Part shown: piece after piece, positions 1-9,350 of the stretch | Position numbering within the stretch: position 1 is the stretch's first letter | Layout of the letters: each line of letters opens with the position of its first letter | From: Chloroflexaceae bacterium | Lineage (GTDB): Bacteria > Chloroflexota > Chloroflexia > Chloroflexales > Chloroflexaceae | NCBI GenBank assembly: GCA_025057155.1 | Contig: JANWYD010000028.1 | Location: 1-42,315, forward strand | Length of the DNA: 42,315 nucleotides | Direction: 5' to 3' | Translations under genes and position numbers: made by a program | Notes under the pieces: model-generated | The model's input: only the letters and a program-made list of their open reading frames with translations | Database searches by the model: none | Told to the model about the DNA's origin: nothing

Positions 1-1
1 A

Positions 2-1471
2 AGGCTGACCTACACCCTGCGCGTGCGCAACGTGGGCAACCGCGGGGCCACGGGAGTGGAGGTGCGTGATACGCTGCCCGCTGGTGTGAGCTTCGTGGAG
101 GCCAGCGACGGCGGCACGGAGAGTGGGGGGGTAGTTGCCTGGCCGCCCTTCGACCTGCCTGGCGGCGCGGAGGTTGTTCGCACCGTCACCGTGCAGGTAG
201 CCAATCCTTTCGTTGACCCCGGTGGAGCAATCATCAACGTCGCCGCCGCTGGCGACGACGGGGCCAATGGCGCTGACCCGACCCCGGCCAACAATACAGC
301 CAGCGACACCGACTACGTGCGGCCCGACCTGGCGCTGACCAAGAGCGACGGCGGGGCCAGCGCCGAGCCAGGTGGCCTGATCCGCTTCCTGCTCTCCTAT
401 ACCAACACCGGTGGCATTAATGTCACCGGAGTGACCCTGCGCGAGCGGGTGCCGCTGAACACCAGTTTCGACGCCAGTCTGGCCGAGAATGCCGGCTGGA
501 CCTGCGCCCCTGATGCCAGCGCGGGCAGCGAGTGCGTCTACACCGTGGGCGACCTCCCTGCGGGCGCTTCGGACACGGTCAGCTTCGTGGTGCGGGTGAA
601 CAACCCGCTGCCAGCGGGGGTGACCGAGGTGGTCAACGCGGCGCGTATCAGCGACGATGGCGCGCGGGGACCCGACCGCGACTCCGCCGATAATCAGGCC
701 AGCGACTCCACGCCGGTGTCTGCGGCGCCCGACTTGCGCCTGAGCAAGAGCACGGGCGGCGTCGCGCCAATGCCGGGGCGCCCCCTGCCCTACCGGCTGG
801 ATTACCGCAATGTGGGCAACCAGGAGGCCACAGGAGTGGTCATCCGCGAGACCGTGCCGGACAATACCAGCTTTAGCGCCGCAGGCAGCAGCGCAGGCTG
901 GAGTTGCCGGGATGGCGCTCCGGCGGGCAGCACCTGCCTCTTCAATCTGGGCAGCGTGCCCGCGGGAACCGGCGGCGACGTGACCTTCACCGTCGTTGTG
1001 GACGATCCCGTGCCTCCCGGTGTGACCGTGATCGTGAACATGGCCAGCATCAGCGATGATGGGGCCAACGGCGGCGATCCGACGCCCGATAACAACAGCG
1101 CGACGGTGAACTCGCCGTTCAGCCCCACGGCCGTCACCCTGGTGCACTTCAGCGCCACGCGCGCCGATGAGGGCGTGGTGGTGCGCTGGACCACAGGGAT
1201 CGAGATTGACACGGCTCACTTCCGGATCTACCGCAGCGAGACGGCGACGCGCGCCGGGGCGATCCAGATTGCCGAGGTGGTGAGCCGGGGCAACGCGACC
1301 GGCGGCGCAAGCTACCGCGTGGTTGACACTGACGCCGAAGCGGGCCGAAATTACTGGTACTGGCTCGTGGAGGTGGAGACCGACGGCGACGAGACCGTCT
1401 ACGGTCCGGTACGGCTCGCTGGCGGTCTCAGCGGAGGCTTCCAGGTCTACCTGCCACTGTTGAGACGGTGA
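2..1471 (+). CDS. Secreted DUF11-repeat surface protein, C-terminal part (5' end outside window)
   Basis: The frame is open from base 2, so the start lies upstream of the window; 489 residues are visible. About three tandem DUF11-type beta-sandwich repeats can be seen, each with an N-V-G-N or T-N-T-G core, a P-x-x-T/V-S-F strand and a recurring D-D-G-A-N/R-G-x-D segment ending in D-N-N/D-N-Q. A fibronectin-III-like module follows (about residues 375-475; V-x-F-S-A-T-R-A-D-E-G-V-V-V-R-W). The protein ends in F-Q-V-Y-L-P-L-L-R-R. DUF11 repeats are typical of long, stalk-like surface or adhesin proteins. The last residues resemble the tails of two other secreted proteins in this window (24814 and 27023), suggesting a shared anchoring signal. 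It converges with the small membrane protein at 1637-2107. Domain type is clear; the ligand is unknown. Confidence 0.85.
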   Translation, partial: RLTYTLRVRNVGNRGATGVEVRDTLPAGVSFVEASDGGTESGGVVAWPPFDLPGGAEVVRTVTVQVANPFVDPGGAIINVAAAGDDGANGADPTPANNTASDTDYVRPDLALTKSDGGASAEPGGLIRFLLSYTNTGGINVTGVTLRERVPLNTSFDASLAENAGWTCAPDASAGSECVYTVGDLPAGASDTVSFVVRVNNPLPAGVTEVVNAARISDDGARGPDRDSADNQASDSTPVSAAPDLRLSKSTGGVAPMPGRPLPYRLDYRNVGNQEATGVVIRETVPDNTSFSAAGSSAGWSCRDGAPAGSTCLFNLGSVPAGTGGDVTFTVVVDDPVPPGVTVIVNMASISDDGANGGDPTPDNNSATVNSPFSPTAVTLVHFSATRADEGVVVRWTTGIEIDTAHFRIYRSETATRAGAIQIAEVVSRGNATGGASYRVVDTDAEAGRNYWYWLVEVETDGDETVYGPVRLAGGLSGGFQVYLPLLRR

Positions 1472-1495
1472 GGGATCCGGTTGCTGGACTGGCAA

Positions 1496-1528
1496 GGGGT
1501 GTGGGGAAACCCGGTTTCCCCGCACCCC
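1496..1528. terminator. Long hairpin between convergent genes, containing a repeated 19-bp palindrome
   Basis: Arms 1496-1510 and 1514-1528 pair over 15 bp with one mismatch (a G-U pair in RNA) around a 3-nt loop. It sits between the stop codons of two convergent genes and probably terminates transcription both ways, although no T-tract follows. Its core (1503-1521) is the perfect palindrome GGGGAAACCCGGTTTCCCC, which recurs exactly at 35093-35111, so it may be a dispersed repeat used as a terminator. Confidence 0.55.
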
Positions 1529-1636
1529 TGCCTGTCTACAGGAAAACAGGAAAGGGCCGGAAGTGCAAGAAACGCTTCCAGCCCCGCACTTTACTATGTT
1601 GGTAACCGACCCGCGGCAACCTGGAGGTTCGATTGG

Positions 1637-2107
1637 CTAACGGCTCTTACGCTTCCGTTCGCGGCGCGCCTCGCGCCGTCCGGTAGTGGCAACCGGCCGT
1701 GGCGCCTCGGCGCTGGTATCACCGGTAGTGACCTTTGGCGTGGGACGCGCGCCGCGGCCCCTGGCAACAGCTGCGCGTTCAAGGCCCGGCAGCACGCTGC
1801 GCATATAGTAGACGACATATCCAGCGACGCTAGCTTCGATCAGCGCCTGGATCCAGAACCAGATCCGCTGATTGAACACAGGGACGTTCAGCAGGCGCAG
1901 AGCGCCGATGAGCACGCCTACCCCACCAAGGATCATCAGGGCGATCCCGAGCTGGCGCATGAACGTCTGGCGGGCGGGGTTGCGTTCGGTATGCCGGAAG
2001 GTCAGATACGCGCCAGCGCCTACCCCCAGGATCTGGATGATAAAGAACGTCCAGGCGAGGGGGCCAAAGGCAGGATCAGGCGTGGTGAGATAGCTGAAGA
2101 TCCCCAT
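1637..2107 (-). CDS. Small membrane protein, three predicted TM helices, unknown function
   Basis: This 156-residue protein starts at ATG 2105-2107. I prefer it to the in-frame ATG 37 codons upstream because the upstream segment is basic and does not look like protein, and because a GGAGG lies about 12 nt before 2107. Three hydrophobic segments are visible at about residues 17-37 (F-F-I-I-Q-I-L-G-V-G-A-G-A), 53-73 (A-L-M-I-L-G-G-V-G-V-L-I-G) and 84-103 (aromatic W-F-W-I-Q). A strongly basic, low-complexity cytoplasmic tail follows and ends K-R-K-S-R. I do not recognise a family. It is monocistronic and convergent with the DUF11 gene. Confidence 0.7.
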   Translation of the reverse strand: MGIFSYLTTPDPAFGPLAWTFFIIQILGVGAGAYLTFRHTERNPARQTFMRQLGIALMILGGVGVLIGALRLLNVPVFNQRIWFWIQALIEASVAGYVVYYMRSVLPGLERAAVARGRGARPTPKVTTGDTSAEAPRPVATTGRREARRERKRKSR

Positions 2108-2481
2108 ATGGCGATGCGCCTCCGAAGGAGCGGCAAGGATGCGGAAGCGACGGCGATTATAACAGTCGCCTCTCCGCGCGTCAACCGTGAGGGATATGAC
2201 ATAACCGTCAGATCTCATTGCAGGAACAGCGCAGAATCTGCCGCGCAGGCCTCACGAGCCAGGGTGTTGATTTTGGCGGCATAGCGCAAAAAACCACCTT
2301 TGTCGGCGGCTATGCCGCACCGACTACCAGAGGCGAAAGCCGTACGTGTCCTGATTTCACAATTTACTCACGTAGACGAGGCAAAAAGGATGAGTTAAAA
2401 TCAGGTTATCACCCGCTGCATCCGGTGCGCTATTCGACGAAACTGCCGGACGAGCCGCTAAGTGGTTGTAGCTATCTAATA

Positions 2482-5400
2482 ATGAGCCAGATCCCCGCAG
2501 CGCCATACCCGTATCCGCCTCTCAACACTGCCCGGCTGGTAGAGTTGACCCATGCCGCTAATCTGCGCGATCTGGAGCGGCGGGCGGAGATGCTGCTGGC
2601 TGAGGCTTTTCCCGAGGCCACGAGCAGCCTGGTCTGGGCTGACGTCCCGGTGAAGGCCGAGGTGAATGACGCATTGCTGGTACGCACCCGTCACGGAGCG
2701 CTCGGATCGGAAAGAACGTTCATCGAGGTGGCGTTGCCCCTGCAAGCTGCCGGCCAGGTCGTTGGCCGGTTGATCGTGCGCCCCGAATATCTCAGCCCGG
2801 AGCGAGAACAGTGGCTTAAGCTGTTCGCAGCCCTGCTCGCCTCCGCCTTTCTGGCCCTGCAGGGCGCGCAGCATATAGCGCCCCCGTCGCTGGAACAACG
2901 GCGAGCGAGCCTGCGTGAACGGCTGCACCTGCTACGCGGCGAAGGGGACACCGATGCGCTCCTGGCGGACCTGACAGCCCTGGTGCAGCAGACCTGCGGT
3001 ATGCCGGTGGTGTACTGGGCTTTGCGCTACCGGGGGAACGAATGGGTCGAGATGCGCTACCTGCTCACCCCTACTCGCGCCGAGCGCCCGAGGCTTTTCT
3101 GGCGCATTCAGGCCGGTCTCAGCAGCAAGGCCATCGAGATGGGTCAGGCCATCGAGACTGATAATTACCTGTATGCGTGCAACGAACTGGGGGTAACTCC
3201 GGTTATTCATCCCGGTCTGCCGACGTCATATGCCTGGCACGCGCTACCGTTGCAGGATCGCGGCACGGTGCTGGGAGTGCTGGTGGTGTTTAGCGATCGC
3301 CCCGAGTTGCGCCTGGCCCCTGAGGATCGTGAACTGTTGCACTGGTTGGCCGGTGAAGCCGCGGGCATCGTCCATGTGGCCCTGCGCCACGAACGCGCCG
3401 TTGAGGAAGTGCGGCGACGCCAGGCCCTGAACCAGATTACCCGCCGCCTTACCTCCAGTCTCGATCCCGAGCGCGTCATCGAGCTGATCGTGGAACAGGC
3501 GCCGGTCTTGCTCGATGCCGAAGAGAGCAGCCTGTTGCTCCTCGATGAGCAAACCGGCGAACTTGAGTTCCGCTACGCGGCCGGCCCTGCCGGGCACCGG
3601 CTTCTAGGGCAGCGCCTGCCGGCGGGCAAGGGGGTGGCCGGTTACGTGGTCAGCAGCGGACAGCCAACCATCGTGAACGATACGCAGAGCGACGGCCGGT
3701 TTTACCGGGCGATGGATGGCGACAGCGGGTTTCAGACCCGTTCGATCCTGGCCGTGCCGTTGCATGGGATTGATGGGGTCAAGGGTGTGATCGAGGTGCT
3801 CAATCGCCACGACAACGCACCCTTCGTTGAGGACGACCGCGTCCTGCTGGAGGCGCTGGCCGATCACGCGATGATCGCCCTGGAGAACGCGCGGCGCTTT
3901 GCCTCGGTTGATCGCGCCCTCGCCCGGCGCGCCCAGGAGCTGGATCGCAGCAATGAACGTTTACGGGCCATTCTGCGCGCCTCGAATATGCTCCGCGTGG
4001 AGCAGCAGGCGGATGTGCTGGCCAGCCAGATTGCCGAGATTGTGAGCGCCAGTTCCGGCTTTCGGCTGGCAAGTGTGGCCCTCGTGCAGCGGCAGCGCAC
4101 TACTGAGCCGGCACTGCGCCTCGCTGCGGTCGCTGGCTTTGCTAAGCCGTCGTCGGCGCCGTTCGTGACGCTGGCGCAGTTCAGCGCCCTCCTCCGCGCA
4201 GAGAACGCGCGGGGCAGTCTGACCTACTTGATCGAGGATGGAACCGGCGCCGAGCTCGAGCTGTGGCCATTTCCGACGCCGGTGAGCGCCGTCGCGGCTA
4301 CGGCAGAGACGCCTCCCCGCGAAATCTGGCGGAACGGCGATGTGCTGGTCTGTCTGTTGCGGAATAGCCGTAACGAGTTGCTCGGCGCGCTGGCCCTTGG
4401 CGACCCTGAGGACGGTCTACGTCCCAGTCCCGAGCAGGTGCAGATCCTCGAGATCCTTGCTAACCAGGCCGCTTCGGCTATCGAGAACGCCTACCTGTAC
4501 GCGGCCCAACAGCACAATCTGAGCCGCATGACTGCGCTCAACGGCTTCGCGCGCGCCCTGAGCACCACCCTGCGTTCGCCCCAGCAGATCCTTGCCCTTA
4601 CCGCCAGCGGCATGCTGGAGATGAGCGGCGCCCGTTGGGCGACGGTCTTTCTGCCCGATCCTGCGGCTCCGGCGCTCGAACGGGCCTTTCATACCGGGGC
4701 GCCGTGCACCGCGGTTGCCGAGGCGGAACAGCTCGCGCGCCAGGCCAGCATGGCCCGCCGGCCCCTCAGCCGCCTGCCGGCCCCGGATCATGAGGGGATG
4801 CTGGCCGTGCCCCTGCGTGGCGCGGGAACCACCCTTGGCGCCATCTGCATCGGCTTCGAGGCCGGCCTGCCCGACACGGGCGATGTCGAAAGTCTGGCGC
4901 TCTTTGCCAGTCAGGCCGCTTCCGCGATTGATGGTCTGCATTTGCTCGCCCAGGTCCGTCGGGGCCACGATCAACTTGCCTCGATTATGGCTTCTACCCG
5001 CGAGGGTATGCTCCTGGTAGATGAGACCGGGCAGGTCGCCGTGGTCAATAGCGCGTTCTACCATCTGGCTTCTGTCGAGACGTGGGCCAGCGTTCCGACC
5101 GATCTGACAGGCATGCCCATGGCCGAGATTCTAGAGCGTTGGCAGGCGACGGCGCCGTTTCCGCCCCACGAGTTTGCGCTGCTGGCCGATGGCCTCGCCG
5201 CAGTGGCCGGCGGGCGTGACAGCTTTGTGGTGGGCCAGTTCAATGGCCCGGGGCCGGGCCTCCAGGCCCTGGAGTGGACGGTGCTGCGCGTAACCAATGA
5301 GGGAGATCTGGCGCATCGCGAAATGGCTGCACCTGGTCCAGGCTGGCCAATTCTCCTCACCGTGCGCGATATTACCGCGGCAAAAGTGGCCGAACGCTTG

Positions 5401-6117
5401 CGTCAGGATCTGGCCAGCATGATGGTTCACGATCTGCGTAGCCCGCTGACCAGCATCATTACCTCGATTGATATGATTCTCCGCGGCGTCGTTGGCGGAG
5501 TTTCGGATAAACAGCGCGAGATTCTGAAGATCTGTCTTGCCAGCGCGCAGAACCTGCTTAATTTGATCAGTATGCTGCTGGATATTAGCCGGCTCGAAGA
5601 TGGCGCCATGCCGATCGAGTTGTCCAGCATAGAGGTCGCTCCTCTTGTCCAGCGGGCGTTGGAAACGGTTCGCCCCATCGCGCAGGACAAACGCATCACC
5701 ATTGAGGTCCTGTGCGATCCTGACATGCCTCGCGTCTGCGCCGATGCGGAGTTGATCTTGCGTGTGTTGCAAAATCTTCTTGATAATGCGGTAAAATACA
5801 GCCCCGCCGACGAACGGGTGCTGCTCACTGTCAGCCTCCATGAGCCGTCGCTGGTGCGGTTTAGCATAAGGGATAATGGTATCGGCATTAAAGCAAGTGA
5901 TCTGGAGACGATCTTTGTCAAGTTCGCGCAGGCCGGCAATCAGCGCCAGAAGGGCAGTGGTCTGGGTCTGACCTTCTGCAAGCTCGTGGTTGAGGCCCAC
6001 GGCGGGCGGATCTGGGTTGAAAGCGCTCCCGGCAAGGGCAGCACGTTCCATTTTACGTTGCCTGTGGCGAGCAGGGACGATGTAGCGCATGCTTCAGACT
6101 CGGGTGTTCAGAGTTAA
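2482..6117 (+). CDS. Multi-GAF/PAS sensor histidine kinase (1211 aa)
   Basis: This is a soluble sensor kinase with no membrane segments. From ATG 2482 the order is: a GAF-like segment (about 10-135), GAF (143-306), GAF (312-473; G-V-A-G-Y-V-V-S-S-G-Q-P core), GAF-like (492-673), GAF-like (680-823), PAS (828-970), HisKA with phospho-acceptor H983 in M-V-H-D-L-R-S-P-L, then HATPase_c (about 1080-1200) with N-box N-L-L-D-N-A-V-K-Y, G1 D-N-G-I-G-I and G2 G-S-G-L-G-L. The frame is open to ATG 2218, but the first 88 codons there do not look like protein. No good ribosome site precedes 2482, so the start is uncertain. The GAF stack suggests a cytoplasmic small-molecule, redox or light input. No partner regulator is adjacent; the next gene is another kinase. 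Confidence 0.88.
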   Translation: MSQIPAAPYPYPPLNTARLVELTHAANLRDLERRAEMLLAEAFPEATSSLVWADVPVKAEVNDALLVRTRHGALGSERTFIEVALPLQAAGQVVGRLIVRPEYLSPEREQWLKLFAALLASAFLALQGAQHIAPPSLEQRRASLRERLHLLRGEGDTDALLADLTALVQQTCGMPVVYWALRYRGNEWVEMRYLLTPTRAERPRLFWRIQAGLSSKAIEMGQAIETDNYLYACNELGVTPVIHPGLPTSYAWHALPLQDRGTVLGVLVVFSDRPELRLAPEDRELLHWLAGEAAGIVHVALRHERAVEEVRRRQALNQITRRLTSSLDPERVIELIVEQAPVLLDAEESSLLLLDEQTGELEFRYAAGPAGHRLLGQRLPAGKGVAGYVVSSGQPTIVNDTQSDGRFYRAMDGDSGFQTRSILAVPLHGIDGVKGVIEVLNRHDNAPFVEDDRVLLEALADHAMIALENARRFASVDRALARRAQELDRSNERLRAILRASNMLRVEQQADVLASQIAEIVSASSGFRLASVALVQRQRTTEPALRLAAVAGFAKPSSAPFVTLAQFSALLRAENARGSLTYLIEDGTGAELELWPFPTPVSAVAATAETPPREIWRNGDVLVCLLRNSRNELLGALALGDPEDGLRPSPEQVQILEILANQAASAIENAYLYAAQQHNLSRMTALNGFARALSTTLRSPQQILALTASGMLEMSGARWATVFLPDPAAPALERAFHTGAPCTAVAEAEQLARQASMARRPLSRLPAPDHEGMLAVPLRGAGTTLGAICIGFEAGLPDTGDVESLALFASQAASAIDGLHLLAQVRRGHDQLASIMASTREGMLLVDETGQVAVVNSAFYHLASVETWASVPTDLTGMPMAEILERWQATAPFPPHEFALLADGLAAVAGGRDSFVVGQFNGPGPGLQALEWTVLRVTNEGDLAHREMAAPGPGWPILLTVRDITAAKVAERLRQDLASMMVHDLRSPLTSIITSIDMILRGVVGGVSDKQREILKICLASAQNLLNLISMLLDISRLEDGAMPIELSSIEVAPLVQRALETVRPIAQDKRITIEVLCDPDMPRVCADAELILRVLQNLLDNAVKYSPADERVLLTVSLHEPSLVRFSIRDNGIGIKASDLETIFVKFAQAGNQRQKGSGLGLTFCKLVVEAHGGRIWVESAPGKGSTFHFTLPVASRDDVAHASDSGVQS

Positions 6118-6606
6118 CCCCTGCTCCGGGGTTCCGCATAACCAGTCCGTCGCAGGTGGGGAGCAGTGGAGGTGCGATTCAGGCTGTCGGGCTCGTTTAT
6201 ACCATCCGTTAGAGATGGTTCAGAGAAAGCATTCCAGCAAACCAGTCTGGCGGGAGCCTGCACAGGTGCATCTCCTTGCACCTCTCCGACGTAAAATAGC
6301 CGTAAACCTTTTCCCCAGCTCAATTCCAGCGTGCGCATGGCTTATCGAAGCTTGGCCAGCGTAGCGCTGATGACCCAACAGGTTGCCTGGAACTACGCCA
6401 GGCATTGGCTTCGTACCGTGATATGGAGCTCGTCACCACCGGGGAGGCGCCTGGCGGCCCACCGGAGCGACGGGCTTCTTTTGACCTCTAGAAAGGCTTC
6501 GTTTGTGTGCCTGCAGGGTTCCCAAAACAACCCCGATAGACCGGCGCTCCGTGCAGCATGCCGCTTGCCACGCCTGCCCGATAGGGGCAAAACCAGCAGG
6601 TGATCC
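6118..6606. other. Intergenic gap of 489 bp, no convincing gene
   Basis: The open frames here are short, lack ribosome sites and do not resemble known proteins. The only structure seen is a small inverted repeat (arms 6264-6270 and 6277-6283, AGGTGCA/TGCACCT, 6-nt loop), which might help end transcription of the upstream kinase. The gap presumably holds the promoter of the kinase at 6607, but I cannot place one. Confidence 0.4.
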
Positions 6607-8739
6607 ATGACAACGTTTCGACCGCGCACTCTCCTCCTCGTTAGCGCCAGCGTGGCCGACCGTGACGCGCTCCAGCAGGATCTGGCCGATGATCCAGATC
6701 AGACGTATGCCATCGTGCTTTCCGAGCGCAGCGACCAGGCTCTGGAGCGGTGCCGCGATCTCCGTCCGGACTGTGTCGTAATCAGCGACGCGCTTCCTGA
6801 TACGGATTGGGTGGCGCTGGCAGGCGCCTTTCAGACGGTGGCGCCCCCGGCGCCCGCGATTCTGCTGCTGGTTGATCAAGAGTCCTCGCCTCTCGTTTGC
6901 GAAGCGCTGCAACGCGGCGCGTATGACTATGTGGTGCGCGGCAGCTTGCCGCGACGGGTATGGTTAACGGTGCGTAATGCTATCGAGGTCGCCGATCTGC
7001 GCGCAAGCCTGGCGCAACAGCGCCAGGCGCTCGAAGAAAGCGCCGCGCAATACTCCCGCCTCGTGGCCGAACGCGAGGAACTGACCCGGAAAGAGGGCGA
7101 GACCCGACGCCTGATGTACGAGGCTCTGGCGCTCCTCGACACGGTCATCGAATCTGCGCCGGTGGGGTTGGCCTTCGCCGACCGCGATCTCCGCTACGTG
7201 CGCGTAAACAGCGCCCTGGCAGCGATGAACGGCCGCGCGGTCGAAGAGCATCTTGGCCGCCGCCCCTCAGAGATCTTTGGCGACATTGGCGCCGAGTGGG
7301 AGCGCTGGTGGCAGATGGCGCTGACTACTGGCGAACCGATCGTCAACCTGGAGATCAGCGTGATGGTCTCTGGTCGGCGCGAGTACGCGCTGGTGAACTA
7401 CTATCCCGTCCGTGACGCTGACGGCAACCTGCTCGGCGTGGGAACCGTGGTGACGGACATTTCGCAGCGCAAGCGCAGCGAGATTGGCCAGCGAGTGCTG
7501 GCCGCGGCGGGAAGCCTGCTGGCCGCCTCGCCGGATGCGGGCGTGCTTGGTGACGTGGTGCGCACGCTCTTCCCTGATCTGGCCGATTACGGCATGATCC
7601 ATCTTCAGGACGAGCGCGAGGGGTTGCGTCTGGTCGCGGCGGCCCATCGCGACCAGGCGCTTGAAGCGCAACTGGCGATCTGGTTCGGTCCTGAAGCCCT
7701 GGCAAGATCCGGCGACGCGCACCCCGTCGCCAAGGCGGTGGCAGAGGCCCGGACTCTTCTTGACGCCTCCCTTTTCTCCGCCGCCGACGAGGGAACGCTT
7801 CCCGAACAGTTACGGCCGGCGACCAGCGTGATCGCGCCGCTGATCGCCCAGGGGCGCTGCATCGGCGCGATGACGGCGGTTTCAGTGGAAGAAGGACGGC
7901 GCTACATCAGCGAAGAGGTGGCGGTGATCGAGGAAATGGCGCGACGCTGCGCCATGCTTATCGCAGCCGCGCGCTCCTACGAGGAGGTCCGGCAGGCGCG
8001 CGCGGCCGCTGAGACGGCAGTGGAACAGCGCGACCGCTTCATCTCGACGGCGGCCCATGAACTCAAGACCCCTCTGGCGGTGCTGCTGGGCAACGCCCAA
8101 CTGCTGCTGCGCCGCGCCGAGCAGGATTTCACGTTGGACGCGGTTAATCGCCGCAATCTGCGCATCATCCTGGCGCAGGCCCAGCGCCTCAACCGGCTGG
8201 TCGCTATGCTGCTTGACGTGTCCCGTCTGGAGCGCGGTCGTCTGGTGATCCCGCGGCTGCCGGTCGATCTGTGCCGCATCGCCAGCCAGTTAGCCGAAGA
8301 ACTGACCCCGACTCTCATTCGCCACGTGATCAGTCTGGATCTGCCCGATGAACCGGTGCTGGTGGCCGGCGATGAACTGCGGCTGGAGCAGGTGGTGCAG
8401 AATCTCTTGCATAATGCGGTCAAGTACAGCCCGCGAGGCGGTGAAATCCGCATTATCGTTCAGCGCGGCGAGAACGAAGCGCTGCTGAGCGTTTCTGATC
8501 AGGGCATCGGCATCCCGGAGGCCGAGTTGCCGCGCCTCTTTCAGCGCTACTTCCGGGCCTCCAATGCCGAGGCGCGCCAGATCAGAGGCATGGGCTTCGG
8601 TCTCTTCATCGTGCGAGAGATTGTCGAAAGCCATGGCGGGACGGTCGAGGTGCGGAGTGTGGAGGGAAGCGGCAGCACCTTCACCGTGCGCCTGCCATTG
8701 TGGAGGCCGGAGGCGCCCTCAGCGCCCGTTGCACAATAG
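6607..8739 (+). CDS. Pseudo-receiver/PAS/GAF hybrid histidine kinase (710 aa)
   Basis: The domain order is a receiver-like fold (1-120), a coiled coil (about 125-170), PAS (175-295), GAF-like (298-455), HisKA and HATPase_c. The phospho-acceptor is H484 in A-H-E-L-K-T-P-L; the N-box is N-L-L-H-N-A-V-K-Y; the G-boxes are D-Q-G-I-G-I and G-M-G-F-G-L. The N-terminal receiver keeps the phospho-site strand (V-V-I-S-D-A-L-P-D), but the usual acidic pair after strand 1 is V-S-A, so magnesium binding and phosphorylation are doubtful and it may act as a protein-binding module. The start ATG 6607 follows AGCAGGTGATCC. It lies downstream of a second large kinase in the same direction, with 489 bp between them, so joint transcription is not certain. 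Confidence 0.87.
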   Translation: MTTFRPRTLLLVSASVADRDALQQDLADDPDQTYAIVLSERSDQALERCRDLRPDCVVISDALPDTDWVALAGAFQTVAPPAPAILLLVDQESSPLVCEALQRGAYDYVVRGSLPRRVWLTVRNAIEVADLRASLAQQRQALEESAAQYSRLVAEREELTRKEGETRRLMYEALALLDTVIESAPVGLAFADRDLRYVRVNSALAAMNGRAVEEHLGRRPSEIFGDIGAEWERWWQMALTTGEPIVNLEISVMVSGRREYALVNYYPVRDADGNLLGVGTVVTDISQRKRSEIGQRVLAAAGSLLAASPDAGVLGDVVRTLFPDLADYGMIHLQDEREGLRLVAAAHRDQALEAQLAIWFGPEALARSGDAHPVAKAVAEARTLLDASLFSAADEGTLPEQLRPATSVIAPLIAQGRCIGAMTAVSVEEGRRYISEEVAVIEEMARRCAMLIAAARSYEEVRQARAAAETAVEQRDRFISTAAHELKTPLAVLLGNAQLLLRRAEQDFTLDAVNRRNLRIILAQAQRLNRLVAMLLDVSRLERGRLVIPRLPVDLCRIASQLAEELTPTLIRHVISLDLPDEPVLVAGDELRLEQVVQNLLHNAVKYSPRGGEIRIIVQRGENEALLSVSDQGIGIPEAELPRLFQRYFRASNAEARQIRGMGFGLFIVREIVESHGGTVEVRSVEGSGSTFTVRLPLWRPEAPSAPVAQ

Positions 8740-8814
8740 CGCGTGGAAAAACCGTTACGCGTAGTAGCCGGATCTCCAACCAGCAAGCGACCCGATCAAC
8801 GACGCCATCGAGTA

Positions 8815-8839
8815 TGCTGTAGGAACAGCACATGCTGTT
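8815..8839. promoter_or_regulatory. Triple TGCTGT dyad upstream of a small gene
   Basis: Three half-sites alternate in orientation: TGCTGT (8815-8820), AACAGCA (8824-8830) and TGCTGTT (8833-8839). The last two form a perfect 7-bp inverted repeat around CA. The cluster ends 17 nt before the start codon at 8857 and just before its ribosome site. It could be an operator or an mRNA hairpin affecting translation. Which protein binds it, if any, is unknown. Confidence 0.35.
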
Positions 8840-8856
8840 GTGGAAGGATGGAGGTT

Positions 8857-9084
8857 ATGGGGCATCACGTACCGCTCACCGCCCAGCTCGTCGCCGATCT
8901 GTTCCTCGCGATCGAGCAGGATGACCCGCTCGCCGCGCGCCTGGCGACCCAGGCTCTCGCCGAGCGCATCGGCGTGTCGGCAGCCGTGGCGCTTGCCGCG
9001 GCGCTGATCGCCGATCGGTCCCTGCCGCCCGAGCAGACCTCGCATCTGCCCGCGTGGAACCCGACTCTGGCGCGTTGCGCCTGA
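8857..9084 (+). CDS. 75-aa protein of unknown function
   Basis: The ATG at 8857 is preceded by GGATGGAGGTT, a good ribosome site, which decides the start over the in-frame ATG at 8848. The product begins M-G-H-H-V-P-L-T and is largely helical and alanine/leucine-rich, with an acidic stretch (A-I-E-Q-D-D-P) and no membrane segment long enough to be convincing. The end (L-P-A-W-N-P-T-L-A-R-C-A) is irregular. No family is recognised. It is 117 bp downstream of the kinase and might be co-transcribed, but the dyad at 8815-8839 suggests its own control. Confidence 0.5.
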   Translation: MGHHVPLTAQLVADLFLAIEQDDPLAARLATQALAERIGVSAAVALAAALIADRSLPPEQTSHLPAWNPTLARCA

Positions 9085-9243
9085 CCAATGGCGCGTCTGC
9101 CGCCACTCGGTAGCAGTACTGGCCATCACTCGCGTTGTGGCGACGATGGTCGGAAGGGCGCCGTGTTGCCCGGCGTCGGGGGCAAGGGCCCAGATGGCGC
9201 CTCCTGGCCGCACGGTTCAAACGAGCTAGATAATCCGGCCTTT

Positions 9244-9288
9244 ACCTCCACACCTCCACATCTCCACACCTCCCCACCTCCCCACCTC
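9244..9288. repeat. CCTCCACAC minisatellite (copy 1)
   Basis: About five units of a 9-11 nt CCTCCACA/CCCC-type repeat; read on the minus strand it is GGAGGTGTG. It occupies the gap between the 75-aa gene and exonuclease III. The same unit occurs at 29676-29754, 34412-34442 and 40111-40211. Confidence 0.75.
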
Positions 9289-9350
9289 AAGCAGGCGAAC
9301 GTGTAGCGTGACGGTCAAACCGGGGCGTCCGGGTGAGGAAGCGAGCCGCG

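Noticed and set aside
1481-2284. 267-codon plus-strand open frame
   Set aside because: It runs antisense to the membrane protein gene 1637-2107, through a terminator hairpin, and has no recognisable protein character.
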